A stretch of 64,000 nt of DNA from Bacteroides pyogenes DSM 20611 = JCM 6294 (GCF_000428105.1 NZ_ATZH01000025.1:1-64000), one strand, 5' to 3'. Numbered from the stretch's first letter, positions 50,899-60,455 are shown. Made by a program: numbers and translations. Notes: generated by a model not told the origin, from the letters alone.

Positions 50899-52440
50899 AT
50901 GGCACAAGAAGACGTTTTTAAGAAACTGGTATCGCATTGCAAGGAGTATGGTTTCGTGTTTCCTTCGAGCGATATATACGACGGATTAGGCGCTGTGTAC
51001 GACTACGGTCAGATGGGCGTTGAATTGAAAAACAACATTAAAAAATACTGGTGGGACAGCATGGTGTTGCTGCACGAAAACATTGTCGGCATCGACTCCG
51101 CCATCTTCATGCACCCTACTATCTGGAAGGCTTCCGGCCACGTGGATGCTTTCAACGACCCTTTGATAGATAACAAAGACTCCAAGAAACGTTATCGTGC
51201 CGATGTGTTGATTGAAGACCAATTGGCGAAATACGACGATAAAATAAACAAGGAAGTGGCGAAAGCCGCCAAGAGGTTCGGAGACGCTTTCGACGAAGCG
51301 CAGTTCCGCTCTACCAACGGACGCGTGCTGGAGAATCAGGCGAAACGCGACGCGTTGCACGAACGCTTTGCCCGGGCGTTGAACGACGGTAATCTTGAAG
51401 AGCTCCGCCAGATCATCATCGACGAAGAAATCGTTTGTCCTGTTTCGGGAACGAAGAACTGGACGGAGGTACGTCAGTTCAACCTGATGTTCTCTACCGA
51501 GATGGGGTCTACGTCTGAGGGAGCCATGAAGGTGTATCTCCGTCCCGAAACGGCACAGGGCATCTTCGTCAACTATCTGAACGTGCAGAAGACCGGACGC
51601 ATGAAAGTTCCCTTCGGCATTGCCCAGATAGGTAAGGCATTCCGTAACGAGATTGTTGCCCGTCAGTTCATCTTCCGCATGCGTGAGTTCGAACAGATGG
51701 AGATGCAGTTCTTCGTAAAACCGGGAACCGAGCTCGACTGGTTCAAGCAATGGAAAGAGATCCGCCTGAAATGGCATAAAGCGCTTGGTTTCGGCGACGA
51801 CCATTACCGCTATCACGACCACGACAAGCTTGCCCACTATGCCAATGCGGCTACCGACATCGAGTTCCTGATGCCGTTCGGCTTTAAGGAAGTGGAGGGT
51901 ATTCACTCGCGTACGGACTTCGACCTGTCGCAGCACGAGAAGTATTGTGGAAAGAGCATCAAGTACTTCGACCCCGAGCTGAACGAATCGTACACGCCGT
52001 ATGTCATCGAGACTTCCATCGGCGTAGACCGCATGTTCCTCAGCATCATGAGCGCCGCCTATTGCGAAGAACAATTGGAGAACGGTGAAAGCCGTGTCGT
52101 ATTGAGGCTTCCCGCCGCTCTGGCTCCAGTGAAACTGGCTGTGATGCCGTTGGTGAAGAAAGACGGGCTGCCTGAAAAAGCGCGTGAGATTATCAACGAT
52201 CTGAAGTTCCACTTCAATTGTCAGTATGACGAGAAAGACAGCATCGGAAAGCGTTACCGCCGTCAGGATGCCATCGGTACTCCTTACTGTGTGACTGTGG
52301 ACCATCAGACGCTCGAAGACAACTGCGTGACGTTGCGCAACCGCGACACTATGCAGCAAGAGCGTGTGCTCATCTCCGAGCTGAACAATATTATTGCAGA
52401 CCGGGTGAGCATTACTTCATTACTGAAAACCATCCAATAA
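50899..52440 (+). CDS. glyS: Glycyl-tRNA synthetase
   Basis: The 513-residue class II synthetase is the homodimeric (alpha2) type. Motif 1 lies in the YDYGQMGVELKNNIKKYWW region, motif 2 in FRNEIVARQFIFRMREFEQMEMQFF, and motif 3 in IGVDRMFLSIMSAAY. A C-terminal anticodon-binding domain (about 410-513, KLAVMPLVKKDGLPEKA) completes it. It charges tRNA-Gly with glycine. The FKBP lipoprotein gene follows by 12 bp and is probably co-transcribed. Confidence 0.97.
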   Translation: MAQEDVFKKLVSHCKEYGFVFPSSDIYDGLGAVYDYGQMGVELKNNIKKYWWDSMVLLHENIVGIDSAIFMHPTIWKASGHVDAFNDPLIDNKDSKKRYRADVLIEDQLAKYDDKINKEVAKAAKRFGDAFDEAQFRSTNGRVLENQAKRDALHERFARALNDGNLEELRQIIIDEEIVCPVSGTKNWTEVRQFNLMFSTEMGSTSEGAMKVYLRPETAQGIFVNYLNVQKTGRMKVPFGIAQIGKAFRNEIVARQFIFRMREFEQMEMQFFVKPGTELDWFKQWKEIRLKWHKALGFGDDHYRYHDHDKLAHYANAATDIEFLMPFGFKEVEGIHSRTDFDLSQHEKYCGKSIKYFDPELNESYTPYVIETSIGVDRMFLSIMSAAYCEEQLENGESRVVLRLPAALAPVKLAVMPLVKKDGLPEKAREIINDLKFHFNCQYDEKDSIGKRYRRQDAIGTPYCVTVDHQTLEDNCVTLRNRDTMQQERVLISELNNIIADRVSITSLLKTIQ

Positions 52441-52452
52441 AAACTTTGACGA

Positions 52453-53037
52453 ATGAGCAAGAAAATCTATTTATTCTCCATCTTGTTGATGGCTCTGGCG
52501 TTCGCTTCTTGCAGCGAAACCAAGGAAGAAGACAGGTATGCCGATTGGCGGAAAAGGAACGATGCGTTTCTCGATTCTTTGGCGAATGTCTATGATACGA
52601 AACCCGAGCATGGCGGACTGTCGCGTTTCGAGTTGGCTTCTGCTCCGGGTTCTTATATTTACTACAAGGTGAAAGAGAGCGCGCCTGCCGGAAATACGGA
52701 GTCTCCTAAATATACCGATTATATAAAAGTATATTATAAACGTACCAATATCTTGAGAGAGATTTATGACGGAAACTTTATAGGAGAAAATCCTGTCGAA
52801 GGCGAAGGTGATACGGGAACGGGCGATACTTCTCCCACCGTGTTCGGGGTGAACGAGGTAATCACGGGGTGGACTGAAGCGGTTCAACGGATGAAGGTGG
52901 GCGATCGCTGGGAAATCTACATCCCTTGGAAGTATGCTTACGGAAGCACGGATAAAAGCACCCTTATTCCGGCGTATTCCAATCTTATCTTCGATTTGAA
53001 ATTGCTTGCTTTCTCCGGTAAGAAAGAGGATTTGTAA
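52453..53037 (+). CDS. FKBP-type peptidyl-prolyl isomerase lipoprotein
   Basis: The 194-residue lipoprotein (lipobox FASC-20) has a C-terminal FKBP-like domain (about 85-190) with VITGWTEAVQRMKVGDRWEIYIPWKYAYGS and a late LIFDLKLLAF strand. It lacks the usual N-terminal dimerisation domain. It is probably a folding catalyst anchored in the envelope. The domain is divergent at the start (DYIKVYYKRTNI replaces the typical VxVHYTGxL), so activity is uncertain. It follows glyS closely and ends before a strong terminator. Confidence 0.9.
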   Translation: MSKKIYLFSILLMALAFASCSETKEEDRYADWRKRNDAFLDSLANVYDTKPEHGGLSRFELASAPGSYIYYKVKESAPAGNTESPKYTDYIKVYYKRTNILREIYDGNFIGENPVEGEGDTGTGDTSPTVFGVNEVITGWTEAVQRMKVGDRWEIYIPWKYAYGSTDKSTLIPAYSNLIFDLKLLAFSGKKEDL

Positions 53038-53094
53038 GTCCGGTTTATATAGGCTGAAGAAGCGAGGGCGTTAAAAAAAGAACGCCTTGAGCAT

Positions 53095-53167
53095 AAGCAT
53101 CCCCCTGCTACAGATGCACCTGCCGTAGAAGTCGGACAGGTTGGTTGGCTGTAACAGGGGGATGCTT
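53095..53167. terminator. Strong bidirectional terminator
   Basis: AAGCATCCCCCTG-TACAG (53095-53113) and CTGTA-CAGGGGGATGCTT (53149-53167) pair over 18 bp with one mismatch, and TTTTACTATTATC follows. It separates the convergent FKBP and M48 genes. A smaller GGCGTT/AACGCC hairpin lies just before it. Confidence 0.85.
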
Positions 53168-53207
53168 TTACTATTATCCGTATATCCTTCTTATTCGTAT
53201 ATCTTTC

Positions 53208-54077
53208 TTATTTGGATATTCTTTCGAAAGTAAACGAACGTCCTTTCTTCGTCTTCCCGGTGGCAGGACGAGCCGTCTGTTGTCCCGGTTTGTAATACTT
53301 CATCGCCTCCGGCAACAGTTTCTTAATGTTTCTGATGCGTGCTTCATCGGAAGGGTGCGTACTCATGAATTGCGGAACTTTTTGCCCTCCGCCCGCCGAC
53401 ATACGCTGCCAGAAAGCAATGGCCGCTTCGGGATTATAGCCTGCCATAGCCGCGAATACAAGTCCCAGATGGTCGGCTTCGCTCTCGTTTCTGCGCGAAT
53501 AAGGGAGCATTACGCCATACTGGGCGCCCAATCCGTACACCTGCTGCGCCAATATCTGGGTCTCCGCCGATTTCCCCGCGAGCACCCCGCTCAACACTTG
53601 TCCTCCGTATGAGGCAAGCATCTGCTGGCTGATGCGTTCTGCCGAGTGCTTCGCCACAGCATGTCCCACTTCATGTCCAAGGACGATGGCAAGCCCCTCT
53701 TCCGTTTTGGTATAAGGAAGTATCCCCTCGTTCACCACAATTTTTCCGCCGGGCATGCAGAAAGCATTGGGCGTATTGTCCTGCACCAGATGGAATTCCC
53801 ATGCGAAATTCCGGACCTGATCCTCCATCCCGTTTGTGCGGAGGTACGTTTCTACGGCATTGGCAATGCGCTGTCCCACCCGTACCACCATTGCTTTGTT
53901 GGCGGCGTTGGTCGACTGCTTAGCCGTTTTCATGTAGTTCTTAAAGCTCGAGTTGCTTAAACTCATCACTTCGGAGTCGGATACCAACAGCAGTTGTTTG
54001 CGTCCTGTCAGCGCCACCCGGCTGCATCCTGCAACCAATAAAAGCACGGAGATGGCTAATATTACCTTCTTCATCAT
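53208..54077 (-). CDS. M48 family metallopeptidase lipoprotein
   Basis: The 289-residue lipoprotein (lipobox LVAGC-18) has the zinc motif H135-E-V-G-H139 in IVLGHEVGHAVAKHSAER and a downstream ESEADHLGLVFAAMAGY, whose glutamate is the third ligand. This is the BepA/LoiP-like periplasmic M48 group without membrane helices and without TPR repeats. It probably degrades or helps assemble outer-membrane proteins. It is monocistronic with its own promoter box. Confidence 0.94.
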   Translation of the reverse strand: MMKKVILAISVLLLVAGCSRVALTGRKQLLLVSDSEVMSLSNSSFKNYMKTAKQSTNAANKAMVVRVGQRIANAVETYLRTNGMEDQVRNFAWEFHLVQDNTPNAFCMPGGKIVVNEGILPYTKTEEGLAIVLGHEVGHAVAKHSAERISQQMLASYGGQVLSGVLAGKSAETQILAQQVYGLGAQYGVMLPYSRRNESEADHLGLVFAAMAGYNPEAAIAFWQRMSAGGGQKVPQFMSTHPSDEARIRNIKKLLPEAMKYYKPGQQTARPATGKTKKGRSFTFERISK

Positions 54078-54103
54078 TGGGTTGATTATAATGGTTAGAT
54101 ATG

Positions 54104-54111
54104 CAAATGTA
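54104..54111 (-). promoter_or_regulatory. Bacteroides -7 box for the M48 gene
   Basis: The plus strand reads CAAATGTA, TACATTTG on the minus strand, matching TAnnTTTG, 27 bases before the start codon. Confidence 0.6.
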
Positions 54112-54261
54112 ACAAAAAGACCTGAAAATAAGATGATTTGGCGTTTTTATTTTCATTCGCCGTATTTCGATAACCGATGTGAAGCGGCTTTCTCATAAGG
54201 AAATCGCCGGAATGATCTAAGTCATCGGGGCGGAGCGTTTCATCAATGATATGCCGGATAC

Positions 54262-54430
54262 TTTACATATATAGTCAGCGTGGTGGCTATATATGCACAG
54301 GTAGCTTGAGTATATATGGCTACCATGCTGAGTATATATAGCCACCACGGTAGCCATATATACTCAGCAGACCGGCTGTATATCTTCAGCGAATCGGGTT
54401 TATATCTCCGGTAAACCGGCTGTATTTCAT
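54262..54430. repeat. 22-bp array in both orientations, same family as 27650-27824
   Basis: TATATAT-type cores begin at about 54288, 54311, 54333, 54355, 54379, 54401 and 54423, mostly 22 bp apart. Units such as GGTAGCCATATATACTCAGC match the consensus of the array at 27650-27824 directly; GAGTATATATGGCTACCATG matches it inverted. The right half decays. Confidence 0.85.
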
Positions 54431-54542
54431 GTGGCAGAAACTCTATAAAACATTGAAAGGACTTCCCAAAAACGGATAGCTCTTTACCGTTACTGGCGGT
54501 TTAAAAGTGAAAGACCGCGAAGTTGTCCTTGTGTTCAAATAG
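54429..54542 (+). pseudogene. Possible C-terminal gene remnant with internal stop
   Basis: A frame starting ATG-TGG reads MWQKLYKTLKGLPKNG, then a TAG stop, then LFTVTGGLKVKDREVVLVFK and a final stop. The second part looks like the C-terminal beta strands of a protein. It could be a decayed gene end, or chance. No family is recognised. Confidence 0.22.
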
Positions 54543-54574
54543 AAGAAATAATAAACCTTTTCCTGCCGGCAATG

Positions 54575-54747
54575 AAAAGAGCCATATTATTGCTCACAAA
54601 AATGAGTTTGATATGGCTCTTTTATATTTATTCGTTACAATCTGTAACTTTCCGGAGTGCACATATTAGCTTTGCACTCCAATACTCCTTGTTGTCTCTT
54701 ACTTCGCTATGCCTTCCGGAGTATACATATTAGCTTTGACACCCCTC
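54575..54747. mobile_element. Second copy of the MITE-like hairpin element (inverted, partial)
   Basis: The 12-bp stem AAAGAGCCATAT/ATATGGCTCTTT (54576-54587, 54611-54622) with inner CTCA/TGAG, the phrase GTTACAATCTGTAAC, and the end GCTTTGACACCCCTC (54733-54747) correspond in inverted order to the element at 5072-5245. An extra internal direct repeat, TTCCGGAGTGCACATATTAG and TTCCGGAGTATACATATTAG (54650 and 54714), is 64 bp apart. The other terminal repeat is not found. Confidence 0.5.
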
Positions 54748-54834
54748 TCTCTTCTAATATTACTTGCTACAAATCGCAATCTTTCAGTAAAGTCGATTGA
54801 GTGTCCGAGTACTTTCGGTTAAAAGTGGGCCTCG

Positions 54835-57315
54835 TCATTCCTCGTCCTCACCCAAGAGCTCGGATAGACGCGCGATGAGGCTGTCCATCTTTTTCTTCGG
54901 CAGGCTGACTTCTTTGTAGATTCCCGTTATTTTCTCCGGCGTCACCTTGTCCGTATCCTCCGGACGGGCGATGGGGAAGATACCGTTCATCTCCGCAATG
55001 GCGGGACTGATGAGCATCTGCTCTTCTCCTTCGGCGAAGTAACAGTCGGGACGATGTTTGGAACGCAGGAAGATGACGCAAGAATAGCGTTTCGGGTCGG
55101 TGTCTTCGCCTTCGAGCAGCTCGTCGAGCACTTCGGTCTTGTTCCAAAGCATGATGTTCACCATCGGCTCCTCCTTGCCGTAGATGCGGCGAATCTCCTT
55201 GAACACCGTTTTCAGCAGCTTGCTCATGTGTTTTCTGCCTTCGGTGGTGATGGATATGGCCGTAAAAGGAGCTTTCACGGCATTTATTTCATAGTTTCCG
55301 TCCCAATCTTCGGCAATCGGCGTGCAGTCGTAGTCTTCACAAAACACGCCCGCCATGCTTTCCTCTTTACCGGCTGCCTGGAAGTGGCAGTGGTCGGGTG
55401 CGGAAGCTCCGCAGGCAGGACCGTTGTACAGGATGAAATACTCGTCCAGACATTCGGCAAGGTCGATCATGTCTTCAAAGCGGTCGGCAACCGATTGCGC
55501 GCGATGGTTCTTTTCGATGATGGTAAGATGCCGCTCGAATATGGGGTAGGGGTTGAGACATATATGGTAATATTTGAAGTTGACAGCTTCCTGCTCCGCA
55601 GGGCGGTTCTTTTCGCAGAGGAAGCAGGGTCTTTGCGCGATGGATGCGGCGTCGGTCTTCGCCAAAGCGGAGCGCGAGCGTGCCGGGTTGGGATAGTATT
55701 TCACCTGCATTACGAAATCGTCTTCTACCATTTGCAACTTCTTCATCTTCTTCCGGTTGTCCTTCAGCAGTTTGAAGTTCGTTTTAGCCAGTTCCCAAGC
55801 GTTCTTTTGCCGCTTGATCATTTCGTTCACGTTCGCCTGAAGCTCGGGAGATACTCCGTATTCTTCCATCCGCGCCTGAAGTTCCCAAGTACGTATGCGG
55901 TCTTTATACAGATTGTTGCGGTTCACCTTCTCGGGCTCGAGCGCCGCGTCGGAGTTCCCTTCCCATCGGCGGCAACGGTAAAGCACATCATAGATGCGTC
56001 CGATGCGGTACTCGCGCGAGATTCTCAGCCCTACCGCATAATCTTCTCCATAGCTGGTGTTGGGCAGTTTGATCTCCCTCAGCAGAGGCGTGAAGAAAGC
56101 TCGCGGAGCTCCCAGCCCGTTGATGCGCAGCGCGTTGTTCCGTCCGTTCTCCGGCGTCCACTCCTTATGGTCGATGATGCCCGGCGCTATTTCGTTCATA
56201 TCGAAATCTGTCATTTGATAAGTGCCTATCACCATGCCGCAGTTTTCCCGATAGAAAGTATCGACTATTTTCTGGAGCGCATGTTCGTCGGCGTATACAT
56301 CGTCGCTGTCGAGCTGTACGGCAAACTTGCCGCATTGCTCATGAGCCACGCCCAGGTTCCAGCAACCGCCTATGCCCAAGTCGTCTCTTTCGGGAATCAG
56401 GTGGATGAGGCGTTCGTCTTTTGCCAGTTCTGCCAACGCTTCGGTGGTTCCGTCTGTGGAGTGATTGTCGATAACGATGACGTTGTAGCGGAACCGCGTC
56501 TGCTGTTGAAGAGCCGAACGTACGGCATCGCCGATGGTACGAACCCGGTTGCGCACCGGAATAATGACAGACGCTTCGTTTTCGAATTCCGTGCTGTTCA
56601 GGTCGATGTCGAGGCAGTAAGGATCTAAATAAGCGCCGATCTCTTTCAGGTGCTGCGTGCATGCCTGTTCCATTTCCAACTGTACGCTGCGGTTTTTCGG
56701 ATCTACATAGTCGAACTGCTTTTCTCCGCTTTTCCGGCTGTCGGTTTCCACTTCGGTATAAAGGTATTCGTTGATATGCACCAGCGAGTATTCGGTGGAG
56801 AGTGCCAGACGAAGCGCGTACAGACCCGCAGCTTTGTAACTTGCTTTTACCTTTTTCGCCGCATGGCGGAACGCTTCGGCATGGAAGAGCAGCAGCGACC
56901 CGAAGTCGAAGTCATCGCGAAGGCTCCCCGTCTGATAGTCGATAACCGGCACTTGACGGCGTACTCCGTCCGTCAGTTGGTAGCGGTCGGCATATACCAT
57001 TCCCGTTTTGCTGTTGCTTCCCGCCACCTGCATCATTCTTTCCAGAGCATACAGCCCCGGCTGCAACGGAGTGCTTTTGAGCGACAGCAATACATATTCG
57101 GCATCTGCCGAATGCGTGGCGATGGTTTTCATCGTTTGTCCGGAGAAGAGGCATTCGGCCTGAAGCTCTTCACAGCCGGCTATTTTCAAACCGCCGGGCT
57201 TCGGAGTGAGCACATAGATTTTGTTTACCAGCTCTGAAGCCTGCAATTCTTTTACGGTTTGCATGATGTCTTCGGCATTTCCCGAAGACAAAAAACAATT
57301 CATCTTTTTTTTCAT
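54835..57315 (-). CDS. Glycosyltransferase family 2 fused to DUF4922 (HIT-like) domain
   Basis: The 826-residue cytoplasmic protein has an N-terminal part of unclear fold (1-240), a GT2 domain (about 245-470) with [29 protein letters not shown] and the metal-binding DSDD in [13 protein letters not shown], then a linker helix and a C-terminal DUF4922 domain (about 555-820). This last part has C564-FL-C567 ([10 protein letters not shown]) and H642-C-H644 (APDHCHFQA), like the GalT/HIT superfamily nucleotide phosphorylases. It may combine a sugar-nucleotide phosphorylase with a transferase. Substrates are unknown. Confidence 0.85.
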   Translation of the reverse strand: MKKKMNCFLSSGNAEDIMQTVKELQASELVNKIYVLTPKPGGLKIAGCEELQAECLFSGQTMKTIATHSADAEYVLLSLKSTPLQPGLYALERMMQVAGSNSKTGMVYADRYQLTDGVRRQVPVIDYQTGSLRDDFDFGSLLLFHAEAFRHAAKKVKASYKAAGLYALRLALSTEYSLVHINEYLYTEVETDSRKSGEKQFDYVDPKNRSVQLEMEQACTQHLKEIGAYLDPYCLDIDLNSTEFENEASVIIPVRNRVRTIGDAVRSALQQQTRFRYNVIVIDNHSTDGTTEALAELAKDERLIHLIPERDDLGIGGCWNLGVAHEQCGKFAVQLDSDDVYADEHALQKIVDTFYRENCGMVIGTYQMTDFDMNEIAPGIIDHKEWTPENGRNNALRINGLGAPRAFFTPLLREIKLPNTSYGEDYAVGLRISREYRIGRIYDVLYRCRRWEGNSDAALEPEKVNRNNLYKDRIRTWELQARMEEYGVSPELQANVNEMIKRQKNAWELAKTNFKLLKDNRKKMKKLQMVEDDFVMQVKYYPNPARSRSALAKTDAASIAQRPCFLCEKNRPAEQEAVNFKYYHICLNPYPIFERHLTIIEKNHRAQSVADRFEDMIDLAECLDEYFILYNGPACGASAPDHCHFQAAGKEESMAGVFCEDYDCTPIAEDWDGNYEINAVKAPFTAISITTEGRKHMSKLLKTVFKEIRRIYGKEEPMVNIMLWNKTEVLDELLEGEDTDPKRYSCVIFLRSKHRPDCYFAEGEEQMLISPAIAEMNGIFPIARPEDTDKVTPEKITGIYKEVSLPKKKMDSLIARLSELLGEDEE

Positions 57316-57633
57316 GTCTGCTGATTGTTATTAGGAGAACTGCCGTTGCCGTTTTGTGCCCGTGGCTTGCGTGTTGTTGTGCAAATTCCGGGAGCAATGG
57401 TTGCGGAGTAAACTCCGGTCATGTTTTTCTTGGGATGCAAATGTAGTTATTTTCTATAATAATAGCCATAATCTGATAGGATTATAGCCATTAAAATAAT
57501 ATATAATCACGCTGATTCGATGCTTGGTATATTAAATATGCGACAGATGCGATGAACCATATAGCTTGTCAGAGCGCCTGCTGATTGTGAAAACCGTATG
57601 ATGTGCGGCAAGATCTCCGGCAACACTTAGCGG
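57316..57633. other. 318-bp spacer with the GT2-DUF4922 promoter
   Basis: The promoter box for the GT2-DUF4922 gene lies at 57438-57445. Just upstream of it (57463-57496) are two copies of ATAGCCAT and an ATAATC/GATTAT dyad that could bind a regulator. The rest shows nothing recognisable. Confidence 0.45.
57438..57445 (-). promoter_or_regulatory. Bacteroides -7 box for the GT2-DUF4922 gene
   Basis: The plus strand reads CAAATGTA, TACATTTG on the minus strand, matching TAnnTTTG. It would give a leader of about 115 nt. Confidence 0.55.
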
Positions 57634-58902
57634 CTACACGGGCTCCGAGTTCCTTCTTCCGGGCGTACCTCCCGTGCTGTCCTTGCACGACTGCCAGTTG
57701 TTGTTGACCGAAGGAAGCTCCGGCGATTTCTTTTCAAGAGATATTCCTGTGAATTTGCTTCCCCCACAATTGTGCATCCAGTCCCAAAATCCGCAGGTAT
57801 CGAACGTGTTCCCTTTTGCGGGCTTTTCGCTTCTCGAGAGAGCTATGTATCCGCCTTTGTTATTGAGTGAGGGGAATTTCGACGTTTCTATAATCCGTTC
57901 TTGTTCCACCCGGTGCTTTCTCATGATTCGTTCCGCCGATTGCGTAAAGCAAAGGTAGCTTTCGGGTTCGATGGAAAACAACGCATGCGCCCTATCCGTA
58001 TATAGTGGAACGGTGCTGTATACTTTACCATCCTTATCCATCTTATAAAGGTACAGCGCAGGAAGCGTGATCGTTTGCTCCGTGGGGTTGTAAATTTCGA
58101 TGTATTCGGCTCCGTCCTTGGCGTTGTCGTACATCACTTCATTGAAGAGCAACATGCCTCTGACGTCATCGGGCAATTCGGTCATTCCTGCCGGAGGAGC
58201 AACCGGAGAATCTTCTTTCGGCTCGGCCGCCGTATCCACTTCGTGCGACAAACGAATGTGGTGGAATACAAACCCTTTGCACCGGCTGGGTGTGTATACA
58301 CAGTAAATGCCGCAGCACACCGAAGAACGTATGCCGGTATCCTGCACGCCCCCTTCCGTCGTGTATTCGCTTTCCGATTCGAGACGTGTCCGTAGCGTCC
58401 AATATCCGTTTTTGTCGCATTCCGTTTTGACGTAGAGCTTGGGAGCCTTGTCGCCCTTCATCAGTTCCCTTCCCGAAACCAGCAACCGGGATTCGTTTCC
58501 TTCTTGCCGGTAAAGCCCGACATTGTCTTTCGCTCCTCCTATCTGTATATAATAGCCCGATAAGTTTCCCGAAAGCTCTTCGGAAGAGGAAGCCAGATAG
58601 AAGCGGGCGTAGTTTTTGGCGGAAGGATTGAATGAAAGATGCATCCCGAATTCCCAACGGGTGTCACGTATTTCGGATGATGGAATGGTGAGATAAGCCG
58701 TTCCGGTAACATAATTCCGGTCGTCCAACCGGATTCCCCGGCGGGAATTAATGGAGAATTTCCCCCTTTCTCCCGACCATGGGAGCTGATGGCTCAAGTC
58801 GTCTGTCGAATATTCCTCTTCTTCTTCGGGGGGAAGCGAGCAACTGAAAAAAGCGGTAAACAGAAATAAAACGATGGCAACAAAGCGGTTACTGACTCTC
58901 AT
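57634..58902 (-). CDS. Lamin-tail-domain lipoprotein
   Basis: The 422-residue lipoprotein (lipobox FFSC-21, then a run of five Glu) has an N-terminal beta domain (about 45-215) that may be a concanavalin-like jelly roll (RWEFGMHLSFNPSAKNYARFYLASSSEEL). A C-terminal lamin tail domain follows (about 245-420) with LLFNEVMYDNAKDGAEYIEIYNPT and a final SWN-like NNNWQSCKDSTGGTPGRRN. Lamin tail domains in Bacteroidetes are on secreted or surface proteins of unknown function. It is upstream of the GT2-DUF4922 gene on the same strand and downstream of asd. Confidence 0.85.
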   Translation of the reverse strand: MRVSNRFVAIVLFLFTAFFSCSLPPEEEEEYSTDDLSHQLPWSGERGKFSINSRRGIRLDDRNYVTGTAYLTIPSSEIRDTRWEFGMHLSFNPSAKNYARFYLASSSEELSGNLSGYYIQIGGAKDNVGLYRQEGNESRLLVSGRELMKGDKAPKLYVKTECDKNGYWTLRTRLESESEYTTEGGVQDTGIRSSVCCGIYCVYTPSRCKGFVFHHIRLSHEVDTAAEPKEDSPVAPPAGMTELPDDVRGMLLFNEVMYDNAKDGAEYIEIYNPTEQTITLPALYLYKMDKDGKVYSTVPLYTDRAHALFSIEPESYLCFTQSAERIMRKHRVEQERIIETSKFPSLNNKGGYIALSRSEKPAKGNTFDTCGFWDWMHNCGGSKFTGISLEKKSPELPSVNNNWQSCKDSTGGTPGRRNSEPV

Positions 58903-59018
58903 TACGGTTTTGTTTTTTGTGTCTTCATAGTCTCTGTGTCACCCGGTTGGCCTTTCTTGTCAAGCAAGCTCTACGTGCCGGAGCGACATGAGGATGAGTC
59001 GTATTAAAAGATAAAAGA

Positions 59019-59067
59019 AAGGGAAGCGGAAGCAACACCGAGTCTGTTTAGGCTTTCGTCTTCCCTT
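59019..59067 (-). terminator. Hairpin downstream of asd
   Basis: AAGGGAAG and CGGAAGC (59019-59033) pair with GCTTTCG and CTTCCCTT (59052-59067) over about 15 bp with one or two imperfections. On the minus strand TTATCTTTTAATAC follows. It probably ends the asd transcript. Confidence 0.6.
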
Positions 59068-59089
59068 ACTTTGGTTAGGGTATGTGTCT

Positions 59090-60097
59090 TTATATATTCT
59101 TTACTTTAATCAGGTATTCGGCTATCTGAACGGCATTGAGCGCGGCGCCTTTCTTTATCTGGTCGCCTACAATCCAGAATGTCAATCCGTTCTCGTTGGT
59201 CAGATCTTTGCGTATGCGACCTACGTAAACGGGATCTTTGCCTGCGAGGAAGAGCGGCATCGGATATTCTTTTCCCGCCGGATTGTCTTGCAACACCAAG
59301 CCTTCTCCGTTGGCGAAAGCTTCGCGGGCCTCTTCCACCGAGATGGGGCGTTCGGTCTCTACCCAGATACTTTCGGAGTGAGCGCGCAAAGCGGGCACAC
59401 GCACACACGTGGCGCTTACTTTAATATCGGAGTGCATGATCTTCCGTGTTTCGTGATACATCTTCATTTCCTCTTTCGTATATCCGTTGTCGGTAAATAC
59501 ATCGATTTGAGGAATCAGATTGAATGCTAACTGGTATGCAAATTTCTCTACCGTCACGGGTTCGTTTGCCAATACCTGGCGATATTGTTCGTACAGTTCG
59601 TCCATGGCTGCCGCACCGGCTCCGCTGGCTGCCTGATAAGTGGATACATGTACGGTTTTTATGTGAGAAAGTTGCTCGATCGCCTTCAGGGCGACAACCA
59701 TTTGTATGGTTGTACAGTTCGGATTGGCAATGATTCCGCGCGGGCGTTCCAAAGCGTCGGCCGCATTTACTTCGGGCACTACCAGCGGCACATCGGCATC
59801 CATGCGGAAAGCGCTGGAGTTGTCGATCATTACCGTGCCGTGTTTGGTAATCGTTTCGGCAAACTCTTTGGAGGTTCCTCCGCCGGCTGAAGTAAAAGCG
59901 ATATCTATTCCTTTAAAGTCATCGTTGTGTTGCAAGAGTTTCACCTCGATCTGTTTACCGCGGAAAGTATAGGTGGTTCCGGCACTGCGTTTAGAACCGA
60001 ACAAAACCAACTCATCCATCGGGAAGTTTCTTTCATCGAGCACGCGCAGGAACTCTTGTCCCACGGCTCCGCTTACGCCAACAATAGCTACTTTCAT
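59090..60097 (-). CDS. asd: Aspartate-semialdehyde dehydrogenase
   Basis: The frame is open from 60130; the ATG at 60097 ([17 protein letters not shown]) puts the NADP-binding GxxGxxG at the N-terminus and gives the usual 335 residues. The catalytic cysteine is C128 in [14 protein letters not shown]-containing [15 protein letters not shown] and the dimer region are present. It makes aspartate semialdehyde from aspartyl phosphate for Lys/DAP, Met and Thr synthesis. It is monocistronic, with a promoter box at 60172-60179 and a hairpin after it. Confidence 0.97.
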   Translation of the reverse strand: MKVAIVGVSGAVGQEFLRVLDERNFPMDELVLFGSKRSAGTTYTFRGKQIEVKLLQHNDDFKGIDIAFTSAGGGTSKEFAETITKHGTVMIDNSSAFRMDADVPLVVPEVNAADALERPRGIIANPNCTTIQMVVALKAIEQLSHIKTVHVSTYQAASGAGAAAMDELYEQYRQVLANEPVTVEKFAYQLAFNLIPQIDVFTDNGYTKEEMKMYHETRKIMHSDIKVSATCVRVPALRAHSESIWVETERPISVEEAREAFANGEGLVLQDNPAGKEYPMPLFLAGKDPVYVGRIRKDLTNENGLTFWIVGDQIKKGAALNAVQIAEYLIKVKNI

Positions 60098-60455
60098 TTT
60101 TTTTCTTTTATTAAAATGTGAATACTTCAATCTTTATTCCGTTCTTCTGTCCATTAGTAAAGATTTGCTCGCAAAATTACAACATTTTGCCATATAAACC
60201 TCTTTTTTATCAGGAAATTACAAGTTGCGTCCATCTCTTTTTCCCTTTGCTTGCTTTGTCCGGCAGAATATGATGTTCTTTACACCGGCAAGAGCCGTTT
60301 CATTTGCATGGCGGATGTTTTCGCCTTTTTACCGCTTGTTTTTAGGTTGAATGTGCCGTACAATTGTTCCTGTGCTCCGAATCTTCGCCTTTTCTCATTG
60401 GCGGTCTGCGAACTTTTTTGTTTCTTTGCGGATAAATCTTTAAAACACGGAAACG
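60098..60455. other. 358-bp divergent promoter region
   Basis: The spacer holds the minus-strand asd promoter box (60172-60179). On the antiporter side only an imperfect TTTCTTTG (about 60421-60428) is seen. Weakly similar segments TTTTCGCCTTTTT and CTTCGCCTTTTCT (about 60319 and 60383) are 64 bp apart. Confidence 0.4.
60172..60179 (-). promoter_or_regulatory. Bacteroides -7 box for asd
   Basis: The plus strand reads CAAAATTA, TAATTTTG on the minus strand, matching TAnnTTTG, 75 bases before the start codon. Confidence 0.55.

Larger units (their letters stand above)
54078..54834. other. 757-bp spacer: 22-bp array, gene remnant, MITE-like half-element
   Basis: No intact gene is evident. The spacer holds a 22-bp array (54262-54430), a short coding-like remnant (54429-54542), and a hairpin/repeat segment related to the element after pnp (54575-54747). 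The last 85 bp before the GT2 gene end show nothing recognisable. Confidence 0.6.

Noticed and set aside
13049..54740. Pairs of 25-30 bp repeats with about 35-bp intervals, resembling a CRISPR repeat-spacer pitch
   Set aside because: Each locus has its own repeat sequence and only two or three copies, repeats are not identical, and there are no cas genes or leader. It is not a CRISPR array.
60319..60400. A 64-bp-spaced repeat (CGCCTTTT) upstream of the antiporter gene
   Set aside because: Similarity is only about 12 bp in T-rich sequence, which can arise by chance; not counted among the clear cases.
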